Shown: piece by piece, positions 12,582-23,149 of the stretch
Numbering within the stretch: position 1 is the first letter of the stretch
How the letters are laid out: every line of letters starts with the position of its first letter
DNA from: Hyphochytrium catenoides
Taxonomy: Eukaryota > Sar > Hyphochytriomycetes > Hyphochytriales > Hyphochytriaceae
Assembly: GCA_900088475.1 (NCBI GenBank)
Contig: FLMG01001166.1
Coordinates: 1-64,000, forward strand
Length of the DNA stretch: 64,000 nt
Direction: 5' to 3'
Program-made: the position numbers and the translations under genes
Notes under the pieces: model-generated
What the model was told of the DNA's origin: nothing
Database searches by the model: none
The model's input: the letters and a program-made list of their open reading frames with translations, nothing else

Positions 12582-13256
12582 GGCCACGCAATCGGCTATT
12601 AGACCCCAGTTTGGTTATAAGAGCCCAGTACAGCCTAAGACCAAGCAGAGGTAGACCAGAGGTAAAGCAGACTGCTGTCTGCCCGTGTTAGCCCTCCGAG
12701 CCCGCTAGGCTTGCAAGGCAGCGGATAATAAGTGGGTATTCGTGTATGTGAGCTAAAGACAAAGCAGAGGCTCGGGTTACGTCTCAGAAGAGTCTATGTG
12801 TCAAGTCAGCTGTGAGCCAAATTTGCTCGTAAAGAAGCTGCGCAACGCTGCTGAAGTAAGAGACGAGCAGAGATGCTGAGGGTTCAGATATGGCCTTGGA
12901 GCAACTCACACGTCGTCCCTAGCCGAGTACTCCTATCATTATCTAGTTAGATGAGGGTTTTTGGAGTTTGGAGGACAAGTTGTGGAGGAGGACTTTGTCT
13001 CTCATGCCTAATGTAATAAGAGCGAACAATGAAACGGAACAGAAATAACCTGTCAGCCAAAGCTCAGGTTGGCATTTCGAACGCATGCGGCTTACCACAT
13101 TCAAATAGGCCGATAAGATGTCTTGGTATGTCTCTAGGTTCTCGGAGAAGTCTCTTGTAGATCTTGAGATTCTTCAAATAGATAAGCAGGGTCATGAGCA
13201 GCTCCTCCTCGTCTTCAACTTGTACCGCCTGCTTAACGGTGGACTGGTTAAATCAT
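12582..13256. other. intergenic, no gene recognised
   Basis: No open frame here looks coding and no repeat family is evident. It separates the ends of the PDZ gene and the convergent unrecognised minus-strand gene. Confidence 0.5.
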
Positions 13257-15072
13257 TTATCTCCTCCTCTCATACTTGGCTGACTTACACCAGCACGATG
13301 ATTGCGGCCCGCACTCCTTGCCAATTCTTCTATTGACACAAAGAATAGCACCACAAGAAAGCTGACAATTAGAAAAGTTAGCGTTGTCGCCATGAGGAAA
13401 TGCCGGACCTGCCATGGTACGTAGGGACATCTGCTCCAGAGTTAGGCCTCCTGGTGTAAGTGCCCTTAAAAGAGAGGTCCTGAACCTCTGTACGACTTCA
13501 GATGTTTCTGGCATTACTTGACCGCTAAGAAAATTCAACACTTGGCTTGACTGGGGAGAGACAATAAGGCTGTGGGTGAAAGAGGACAAAGAGCATTACG
13601 TTCGTCGCGGAATGGCACTGCCGTAGTGAGTCTTATAGGGAGGTTAAATTAGATAGTTGCCTTCAACCTAACCGAAGGTTACCCCTATGTGTGGCAACCC
13701 CCGACAGGAATCTTACCATTTAAATCTCACGATGACGGACGACTGAGTGGACTTCTCAAGCTGCTGCTGCAGCATAGAGGCTTCACTTAGCTCCAAGCAC
13801 AGTATCTGGTGCCGCCTACGCCCCAACAGGAGAGTAAAGTTGTACATTCATCAGCGCACATCCCACTTTCAGTATCAAACGATGGGTAACTTCTTATAGC
13901 TGCATCTGATTCGGAATCACCTCCAACAACCTGGGCCTAGGAGGTTGGAGATGTGCATGGTCTTCCCAGTAGTGGGCGTTTTCGCAGTGACAAGAATGTG
14001 TACTGAATAACTCGTTTTCGATGGGGGTGCGAGCGAGCCTAGCTCTTGGTCTTGGGGCGAAAAACCAGGAGATGTCAAGAATCCCTTAAAGAGTATGACC
14101 GTTACTTCTGACCTACGCTAACCTGACTCAATTGCTGCAGTCTCCCAACCTTCATTGCTGTCGTAGTAGCAGCTGTTATTCCAGCAGGCTAGCCTCGTCA
14201 TCAGGGTTCACTCACCTTTTTTGCCGCAAACCATCGTAACAGTAGCGTCCGTTCTCAATGCACTGGTTTCTCGCGGTGCTTTCTCCGATATTTGGGACTC
14301 TGCTGAGATTAGAGTGTGTTCAGGGTGGTTAAGGGTAGTAGATGAGGATTCGTAGCTCAGGTGAGCGGCAGGATACTGTGCATACGTGGGCTTCAGACTT
14401 TCTTTGAGGCTGTGCTCATTGATGGCTATTGGCAGAATTAAGCTATCGGTTTGTCTTTGCCTTTTGTTGCCGGATCGTTTCCGACTCTCAGAAATGACTG
14501 ACCGGGCTTCCAGAGCTGAAGAAGAGGACACAGGAAGCCCCATTCAGCAATAGAATCCCTCGTCGAACGATAGAAGTACTCTAATAAGTGACTCACGAAT
14601 AAGCGCGAGACCCGTATAAACAAGTACTTCCTCCCCTGGAGTCGCCACGCTTTGCAGCAGCAGTTCTACCAAAACATCTTCCATGTGGTGACTTGCTGTG
14701 GTCGCGTGCTCATCATCATTGCTCAAGGTAATCTTCATGACAAAATAGAGAGACTGCAGAGCCTTGGCTCGAAAGAGCTATTATCAAATGGCAAAAGCAG
14801 GGGCTTGATGTTTACGTCAGTCATAAACAGACGAATTTTGGTCAACACCTTTCAGTAGCGGGATTCTCTGCAGAATCTGCGGCAGCCTCTACTGATTGTC
14901 TCCTGTGCGAAACTTCTCTTGTGGCAGGTGATAAATCAAGCTGCATGATATGACTTTGCAGGTCCAAGTTCTCCTCCTTCTCAATAAAATTATTGTCATT
15001 CATTAATAAAACAGATTTCGCGGAGGATGCTTTATAAGGTTCTGACTCTATGAAACTCCGCTGCGTCCTCAT
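13257..15072 (-). CDS. unrecognised multi-exon gene with a P-loop-like motif
   Basis: Several minus-strand exons chain in phase: about 14740-14597, then 14515-14216, 14157-14123, 14042-13921, 13815-13717, and one starting at 13545. A likely first exon with ATG near 15072 runs to about 14853, but its junction to the next exon is unresolved, as is the 3' end (13257 is the last in-frame stop, possibly in intron). Visible features are an acidic, Ser-rich N-terminus, a basic patch (ESRKRSGNKRQRQ), a stretch TAKTPTTGKTMHI that resembles a Walker A loop but lacks its first glycine, and a Gln-rich helix (SEASMLQQQLEKS). I do not recognise the family and assign no function. Confidence 0.45.
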
Positions 15073-15090
15073 TCGCGGCTCATGCACACT

Positions 15091-15180
15091 GCTTCCGAAA
15101 TCGATTTTCGAAGCTTCTCTGCTTCCGAAATAGATTTTCGAAGCTTCTCAGACGTAGAAATGAGTTTTCATGTCTCTTCG
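15091..15180. repeat. 30-bp tandem repeat, two good copies and one degenerate
   Basis: Copies 15091-15120 and 15121-15150 differ at only two positions, and 15151-15180 is a diverged third copy keeping the GAAAT..TTTTC core. Each copy contains a near-palindrome around TTCGAA. It sits immediately upstream of the likely first exon of the unrecognised minus-strand gene. Confidence 0.85.
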
Positions 15181-15768
15181 TAAACGATAAACTGGTGATG
15201 CTTTTCTGTAAGGCCTCATAAGAGTCTGATGAGCTTTTGAAGTTCTTTTATTTATACGCCTACCAAAACATGAGGAACACCAATATTTAGCACTGGAAAC
15301 TCAGATTCTTATTTTTCGAGAAATAAGGAAATAATTTCATATATTAGCCTTATAAGAATCCCGTTTTAACTATGCCTCACATTATGCACTACAGAAAGCT
15401 TGAGAGCTTCTAACAGGAAACAGAAGTATAAAATTTCTGTCTTTTTGTCGTCGTTTGGGTCGGACAGCGTCAAAACTGGCAGTGGAGGTGGAGGAGGGAG
15501 GAGGGAGGGGAAAGGTAAAAGAAAGGGACAGGGAGTAAAGTAACAACAGCCTTTCCGTCCTCTTACTAACAGTCAGACTCGCTCTTGGTAGCCCTGCCTT
15601 ACAGGGTCAGACTCCCTCAACGCTTTTGCGCCGAAACTCCCCTAATCTCAAGAGAGCTGCCTGCACAACTGGAGGCTACACACTCACCTTTCAAAAGTTT
15701 GGTTGGTCTCTGTATTGGGGACAGGACTAGGAAGGGGAGGACAGGTTGAGGGAAAGACAGAGGTAGGT
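15181..15768. other. intergenic, AT-rich then G-rich
   Basis: The first part is AT-rich and the second contains a purine-rich GGAGG stretch near 15480-15540. It separates two divergently transcribed genes and probably holds both promoters. I see no coding sequence. Confidence 0.5.
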
Positions 15769-17675
15769 ATGGACAACTGTGGAATAGGGGTGGAGAGACG
15801 AGACTACCTCCATAGAAAGAGAGACCAAATGATCGAGACAGAACAGATACAACTATATATCCAAGCAACGGCTATCAGACGTACTAGATACGACAATTCA
15901 CAAGGTGAGGTATGATGAAAGGAAATTCTGTCTTTTATTCCATCCAAAGCCTCATCCTCTCAACCTTTTCCTCTCCCCATCATCCTCTCTTATTAGCGAG
16001 GCTCAGAGCTCAGGACGAACGCCAGCATCAGATCAAGGACAGCGCCACATCATTGCTCGGTTGCCGCCATTATTACCGCTGAGCCAAAGTCCGTCTCCCT
16101 CTTCTTCAATAGCCGCAGGCAAGTCCAAAGCTCCAAATCGCATCAGCAGAGGCTCCAAGACAAAGTTATCTCTTCAAGTTTATGTTGATGAGCCTCATGC
16201 TCTTGTTGTAAGTGTTCTCATTGTGAGGAGAAGACCTGCACCTTTGAGGAAGTAAGACGATGTTCGCACCTTGAGACGTTTGCGGAAAAGCGGGCGAAAA
16301 GCGGGAACAGCAAGCGATCGTCGAGTGCCAACGCGCGAAAGATCAGCGCACACTGAGGAGAGTGTAGACGCCTAGAATGCCTGATGCTCTCCGTCATTCC
16401 TGCAAAGATGAAGAGGCAGTCAGCAGGCCAAAGCTTCTCTCGAGCCATATTGGGATAGGCTCTGTGCATCAGATTCTTCCCAAAAAAGGAAAAGAAGAAT
16501 GCTCCGACTCCGCTAAGGGCAGCAAGTCGACCAGAGTCGTCTGTGCTGCCAAGGTGGAGCGCAAATCTACACTCTGGCCAAATGTATGGAGAAAGCGGGT
16601 GCTGACAATGGATAATGGTATCCCAGCCGTTTTGACTGTTGCAAAGGAAAGTGGCGTTGTAGAGCTATCACTACTTCTTACGGCCCCATCGGTCGTGGCT
16701 CGCGCCAATGACACGGTGCTCAGCATCGCCATCGGCGGCCACAAGTTGAAAGTGCGGTACGAAAGTCCATCGCTGGCTGATCACTGGGAGTTCCTCTTGA
16801 AGTCATCGGTGTCTTCCTCTACATGGGTAGCGAGCTTTTTCAAGAGTTGTGAGCATGGAGATGTGATAAGTAATAACAACTCGCTCGTGCGTCTGGCGCG
16901 CAATCGGAGGACGGGAACCGCAATGGTAATCAAAACGACAGACTTGTACCTGCCTCAGTCCACGGACTTCTCGCTCTCCGAAGCAATGGTGATCAACCGA
17001 CTTCTGGGAGCGCCACAGAACGCTAACGTGCTAAATTATAATGCTGTCTTCCAGCTCAACGAGAGAGTTTATATTGTTTCGCAGTTCTGTCAGGGAGGTA
17101 GTCTGTTCTCCTTCGTTCAACGCAATGGGCAACTCAGCGAGGCTTCTAGCGCTGTCCTAATCAAGCAGGTCATTATGGGCCTCAACCATCTACACTCCTT
17201 AGGAGTAGTGCATCTAGATGTGAAGCCTGAAAATATTCTTCTGGACCGGTCACGGGGTGGAGTGCACGTCCGGTTGTCTGACTTAGGCAGCGCAAAGTTC
17301 TATGGTTGTGACCGCTATGAAAAAGATATTCAGAGGATGAGCGGGACTCCAGGATATATGGCGCCGGAGGTATGCGATGGAAAGGACGGCTGGTTAGCAC
17401 CTTCGGCTGACATCTTTAGTGCTGGCGTGGTCCTATACAATATGTTGACCGGAGAACAACCATTCCAGGTCCATTCTCCAAGCAACATTTCTCGTAGCTT
17501 CGTGGTAAGTAACAATAGACTAGCGCACGTCAGCCCATGTTGTGCTAGCTTAGTAGCCGAAATGTTAGAAGTAGATCCTAGGAAGAGAATCAGAGGCGAG
17601 CAGGTTCTGGAGCATCCGTGGATACAGCGTTATACAGACTTAGAAGATGGGTGGAAGTCTCTTGTGATAGATTAG
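15769..17675 (+). CDS. Ser/Thr protein kinase with N-terminal PH-like domain (CAMK/MLCK-like)
   Basis: Proposed exons are 15769-15909, 16001-16207 and 16368-17675, all phase 0 (551 residues). The last exon alone has an in-frame ATG at 16377. A PH-like fold covers about residues 180-265 (WPNVWRKRVLTMDNG to DHWEFLLKSS). The kinase domain runs from about 285 to 545. It has the VIK lysine, the SEAM helix-C glutamate, catalytic loop HLDVKPENILL, metal loop DLGSAK, the activation-segment end GTPGYMAPE, SADIFSAGVVLYNML, and a closing RIRGEQVLEHPW helix. HLD instead of HRD and DLG instead of DFG are both seen in active CAMK-family kinases, so it is probably active. A PH domain suggests phosphoinositide or membrane targeting. 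The first two exons are less certain than the third. Confidence 0.8.
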
Positions 17676-18015
17676 CGGGAATGGAATGAGGTTCAGACGT
17701 AGGGAGCTTCTTCATTGTTGCAGTCAGGAAGAGGTAAAGGTTAGATATTTATTACTCATCCGCCAGTGTTATTATAAACATAATAAGTTATTCACTAAGT
17801 TACTACTCTTGTCGGCATGCTTCTTATAGTCCCAACAGATCATGGGTTGCGGTCTCAGACGGTGTTATCCTTCTCAACCCAGTCGGATGCCGTCCTCTGT
17901 TCTCCCCGCACTGAGCCATTTGTGCCAATCTTATCATTTGAGTGACTCATTGCAATATCTCGGTAGTTCACACTATTGGAAAGATATTGGGGCATCAAGA
18001 AGTCTTTTCAAGCCG
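17676..18015. other. intergenic, convergent gene ends
   Basis: These 340 bp lie between the 3' ends of the kinase gene (+) and CHMP1 (-). Nothing else is recognisable. Confidence 0.6.
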
Positions 18016-19656
18016 TCACTTTCTCAACGCTGCAAGCCGAGCTTGAAGGTCATCTTCAATGGAAGCTGGCACAGCCTGCTTCCTTTCCGGTGCCGCAGCT
18101 AGTCATACGTTCGAAATTCGGCAAATAGAAAGTTGAGCCCCGAAGAGCATTAGCCAGTACTCTCTGTTGCCTATGTGACAAAAGCAAACTGACCTGCAGG
18201 GGCACGAATAGGTTGTACTCTACCGGCCGCATCTAGCTGATCGGCGAGCTGCAAGCCATTCTCCGCAGCGACCATCTAAGGAGAAGAGGAGAAGTACGTC
18301 AAAGAATTGGCAGATGCTGAGCTAGAGGGCCATCACGAGGTAGTATAGAATAAGCCCTGGAGTCTAGAATACACGACGCACCTCCATTAAGCTCTCAACG
18401 TCCTCAACTGGTGCTCCAGCAGCAGTAGTGGTGGTCATTGCTTGGGACATGTAGGCAGACTTCACATCCATGTCCTCAAACTGCCTTTCGAAGGTGTCCA
18501 TCGTCTTTGTAATCTTGAGGTCATCCAAGGTTAGTAAATGGAATTCTAGAGAGTGGTGTGACAGAGACTTCATGGAAGTCGATAGAGTGCTGTTGACATA
18601 AGACTTCACAGAAGAAGAGGACTTGGACGCTTCAAGGTGGAGATGAAGAGAAGCATAGTGCTGGAGCTCAGGCTTCGTTCAAAGACCCGCTAACTGGACA
18701 CAATAGCAAGAAGGCTGAGTACTACCTTGTCAACGTCCATTGTGGAGAGGACTGAGCTCATGCCTGTTACTATGCCCGCCATATCCTTAGTTAACTATAT
18801 CAAGTGCCTGCATTAGCTTGGAGGCCTCACCTCCTACACAGTAAAAACGCAACGAGAAACTTACCGAGCCCATTCGCATTGCGGTCTCTACCCTTGCGGC
18901 TACCTGGGTCAAGAGTAGAATGGTAAGGCGGCTGTATTGGCAGAATGCGACGAACGCCGAAGATGACATGGCACATACAGAGAACAGAGAACAGAGAATA
19001 GGTAAAAAGAGGTCCACAGGATGCAAGATGAGGGGCGAAGCTGCCAGAGGACCATCACTTCCGAGAAGAGGAGGCTGATGGCAGATATTGTAAAAGATCT
19101 ACGGCCACCACGATTGTAAAAGACATACGGCCACCACGACACTCCATTTGACAGAACGAAGGAATAACAGCTTTAGGACAGAGAGTACAGACGAAGGTAT
19201 GGGTGCACAATGACAGAACAATTTTCCTACGGCATCAAGCCTTGAAGAGAGCTGGAGATAACTCAGAGCTTGTGTCTTCTCCCTGATGGCATTCTGAGAG
19301 AGAGAGGTTAGAATATGATTGCCTCCTCCACTGTTCGCTAGCTGTATGTACCTGCGCATAGATCTTCGCTCCCTCGGTATTTCCCTGTTGAAGAGCCTGC
19401 AATGTCCATGTCAAACAACGGATTATGGAATACACTAGACCTTTTGGGGTTTTAGCCGACCTTCTTCACCTTCTCCTTCTGCAGTTGTTCATTCTTCTCA
19501 CACTTTTTCGCATTCCTAGCCAGACTTTTTGACGTGAACTTAAGATTGAAGAGCTGGTCTGCGGAGCGAATGATTAGCTAGTGACTAGCGCGAACGTCTT
19601 CCGAATAGAGTGAGGCAGTAAAAGTGACCTTCTAAAGCAGGCTTCTTCTTGAACAT
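18016..19656 (-). CDS. CHMP1: ESCRT-III subunit CHMP1 (Did2/Vps46)
   Basis: Nine exons on the minus strand: 19656-19629, 19558-19461, 19396-19352, 19293-19231, 18903-18865, 18785-18726, 18513-18382, 18275-18194, 18098-18016. They give 630 nt, 209 residues, close to the usual length of about 200. The basic N-terminal helix FNLKFTSKSLARNAKKCEK, the AIREKTQALSYLQLSSRLDA helix, the LSTMDVDK and MDTFERQFEDMDV segments and the C-terminal MIM1 motif DDLQARLAALRK follow CHMP1 from end to end. CHMP1 is recruited late to ESCRT-III polymers and its MIM1 helix binds the MIT domain of the ATPase Vps4. It acts in multivesicular-body sorting, abscission and nuclear-envelope sealing. The start is divergent from UBA5, 583 bp away. 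Confidence 0.93.
19088..19139. repeat. 26-bp tandem duplication in a CHMP1 intron
   Basis: Units 19088-19113 and 19114-19139 are identical except for a couple of bases in the middle. They lie in the intron between the fourth and fifth CHMP1 exons. Confidence 0.85.
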
Positions 19657-20239
19657 GGTAAACATCACCGAGCGCTTGCCGCGCCAAAGCTTAGAGAGCT
19701 CTTTGGCCCCGCAACCTCAGGACTCCTGGTCTTGTAAGGATCGCAATGGCGTCTGCACAGGGACCTTTGAGCTCTTAAGGTTTCTCCAAACTGCACACAT
19801 GCTAGTTAGCGCGCATGCTGGCGGCAGTACAGAGGCGCAATAACAGACGAAAGACTCATGTTGGACACAAGCATCCAGTAGAGACAGAGTGCTGAAGAGG
19901 CATCCTGACGGGACTAAATAAGCCCTATAGAGCTGAATTAGAGCGCATTCCACGAGACAGAACTGGAGAGATACGTAGGTCCCCTTCCTGCTCCCATTGT
20001 AATTGGTTCATTGTGGATTCTGACGCTTTAGTTACTATATTATAAGTAAAGAACATGCTTTTTTGAAAGCCTTTCCGATTATTTTTGGAGAAGAAAGAGA
20101 TTTTCTGCTGCAGATGCGAGGCTAGAGATCCGATGACACTCGTTCCACTCTATCCGATTCTCTAGCAGGTTCTCCAGCAACCCAGTCCTGCTGCGGAGCT
20201 GAATTGTGCTTCAGACGGACGTCTCGAGGATCTCTAGAT
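19657..20239. promoter_or_regulatory. divergent intergenic region CHMP1/UBA5
   Basis: The start codons of CHMP1 (-) and UBA5 (+) face away from each other across these 583 bp, so both core promoters must lie here. I see no TATA-like box at a position I would trust. The short open frames on either strand do not look coding. Confidence 0.5.
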
Positions 20240-22666
20240 ATGTCGACTGAGCAGCAACTGAGGCTCGAGATAGAGCAGCTGAAGCAGAAGCTCCGAAAGT
20301 ATGAAAGTCAAGGTACCGGGCATCCTCTTGCTTCCATGAGATGGCAGCCTAGTAGGTCATCTTATTGCTTTACTCTCTTTATATAGAGACGGAACCCAAG
20401 GTTTCAGGGCGCCAGACCATCGACGTGATGTCAGCTGAGGTAAAGGATGACAATCCATATAGCCGCCTGATGGCCCTTAAGAGAATGGGAATCGTTGACA
20501 ACTATGAGCGCATTCGCGACTTCACCGTGATACTCGTTGGAGTGGGCGGCATTGGCGCGGTGGCTGCCGAGATGCTCACCAGGTATTATGTTATGATGAC
20601 GTAATCTGATCGTCACATGAAGACTTCTTTGATAGACTGAGGGTCGATGCGTGTTCTCTCTCGCATTCTTCTTCGGGTGGCCTCGGGACCTTCCCAACCT
20701 CAGTCCGTCCTTACTTAAAGCTATTCTTCCTCTTTCATATCCTGCCTTCTAATGCATCATCTTTCTTTTCTTAGGTGTGGCATAGGAAAGCTTATTCTCT
20801 ACGACTTGGACCGCGTGGAGCTGGCCAACATGAATCGGCTGTTCTTCCGTCCGGATCAGGCTGGCATGGCAAAGACTGATGCAGCTATACAGACCCTTAG
20901 AGGTATCGTTCTCTTTAGTTGATTCTTCTTCCCACCCCGTCGTCTTCCTTTCAGCAAAGAGTCATAATACCCTTCCTTTCTGCTTACGCTTGGCCACGTC
21001 CGCTGCTTTCTGCTAGCTTTATTGCGGAGAAGTTGCAGTCTTCTTCAATGAAAAGCATACCTTACACCGTAGTTCTCTTTCGGCACCTTATGGCATCACC
21101 CACTCTCCTGCCTGACTCCCCGTACATGCTAGAGATCAACCCGGACGTGGTCTTTGAGGGTTATGATTATGATATTACCACCACAAGAAATTTTGACTTC
21201 CTCCTTGACAGGATAAAGCACGGAGGGATGAAAGGCCAACAGGTGCTTTGCAGCTTATAATAACGTGCTCTGCTTTTCGGTTTACCTCCTTATTGCGCTT
21301 CACTATTCCGTCCGGCGCTTTACCCAATAATTCCTTCTGACGAGGAGGTCTGTGGGAAAAGCTAGTTTGGCCAGCACAAGTGGGGGCATTATCCGAAGTG
21401 GATGTTGAACTCTGTGTCGCTCCTTCATAGGTTGACTTGGTGCTGAGCTGTGTAGATAACTATGCCGCGAGGACTTCCATCAATCAGGCGTGCAATGAGC
21501 TGGACCAGGTAACTGCAACTAAGCGCCTTTTCCACGCGATAAGCGGCTGCATATATGTCCAGTGTTCATCCAACCCCACCATTTCTTTTTGCCTAACACC
21601 TCATCCGTCTAGCCGCTCACGTTTCTATGTACTTATTCCTCTCTGACCGGATCTTTTCTCAGGTATGGATGGAATCTGGTGTATCAGAGGATGCTGTTTC
21701 TGGACACATACAAACTCTGCTTCCCGGAAGAACTGCCTGCTTTGAGTGCATCCCTCCCCTGGTTGTTGCGTCAGGGATAGATGAGAAGACTCTGAAGAGA
21801 GAGGGCGTTTGCGCTGCCTCTCTTCCTACCACCATGGGCCTGATCGCCGCCTTATTGGTTCAGAACGTGCTGAAGTACTTGTTGGAGTTTGGGCAGGTTT
21901 GTAAGAGAAGACTCAGGGTTGAGTGCACAGGGTGACGCCATGTAGAAGAACGATATACCGGAGCCTATGTATGGCCACCATGACCTTGTACCTATGGCGT
22001 TTGTAGGGCTTCCATCCGACGTACACCGTTACCTTTGTGGGGTCCCTTACGTATCAACTGCATGTGTAGGTCTCCTACTATGTCGGTTACGCTGCGATGA
22101 AGGACTTCTTTCCCTCAAGTGTGTATAGGCCAAACCCTACGTGCCAGAATACATTTTGCGTTAGAAGGCAGGAAGAGTACCGGTAAGGAGCTGGGCTATC
22201 TCCAGTAGTTGCTATGTTGGAATCTTCATTGGAAGACGAGAATCTCTTACAATGTTTCTTTATTCTATCTGCTATAGGGGCAAGTGGGAGCCCATGGTCT
22301 GGGGAGCTCTAGGACATGATGGCAAGGAAGGGGTGGCCGCGCAGCATGAGGATAATGAATGGGGAATCGAGGTGACAGACTCATCAAATGCAGGCTCAGG
22401 AGGAACTTCGAATGACACTGGTAAGCTTTATTGCGCTAGATCGACTCTGTACGTCTATTTCTCCGAGGTCCATCGTGACTCCTCATGTCTTGCGGGTCTC
22501 TTTCTTGGACGGGTGAAGTAACGTTTGCTCTGTAGTGGTAGGCATTTCCTTTGCCTACGACCCGGTATCCCAGCAGCAACACCAAAGCGAGTCAACAGAG
22601 GAAACAATAGTCGACCAGTCAGAATCTAGCCTTGAGGAGCTGATGGCTCAGCTGAAGTCGTTATGA
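20240..22666 (+). CDS. UBA5: UBA5, E1-like activating enzyme for UFM1
   Basis: Nine exons: 20240-20312, 20387-20582, 20775-20902, 21133-21242, 21431-21508, 21663-21896, 22070-22182, 22278-22420, 22536-22666. The total is 1206 nt, 401 residues; human UBA5 is 404. The adenylation nucleotide loop is [13 protein letters not shown], followed by [20 protein letters not shown]. The catalytic cysteine lies in [14 protein letters not shown]. The zinc is held by ACFEC and CQNTFC. The C-terminal tail keeps the UFM1-interacting sequence NEWGIEV and a UFC1-binding end [11 protein letters not shown]. The enzyme adenylates UFM1, forms a thioester with it and passes it to UFC1. Every key residue is present, so the UFMylation pathway should be functional in this organism. 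No oddities apart from a short coiled-coil N-terminus. Confidence 0.96.
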
Positions 22667-23149
22667 GAATATAAAGAAGTTGTCTTCGACGCCATTAAGC
22701 ATCGGTTACATGTCTGTCACCTCTCCATCTATCCAGAAATTCTTCTGGATTCACCGATGACAGGGACGCCCACAATAACAGGAGCTAGCCAAAGCAGCTC
22801 CTTCTCGACAGTCCCCTAGGCAGAGGGAAGAGCCTAGACAAAGGATGTAGCAGAGAAATGGACGCCTTCAAACGCAAGGTCTTTCAAAGTCACACTTTTA
22901 TCGTCATTAACGTTAAGGTCTATAGTACAAAGAGATTGTAGGTGACATGCGTTAGCCCCGCACGCCGGGGATCTTGTCAGAAACAGAGAGAGACAAGGGT
23001 GAGCGCACACTGAAAGAGCCTCGGTGTGGTACTAAGTAGAAAGGTTTGCCATACCACATCGTCGCGAGAAAGGGAAAAATAGCGCCACAACGGACGGGAC
23101 ACGAAACCGGGAGGAGCAATCTATCCGCCTACTTGCTGCTCTCTTGCGC
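22667..23149. other. intergenic, convergent gene ends
   Basis: These 483 bp between the stop codons of UBA5 (+) and the large minus-strand gene contain no recognisable gene or repeat. Confidence 0.6.
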
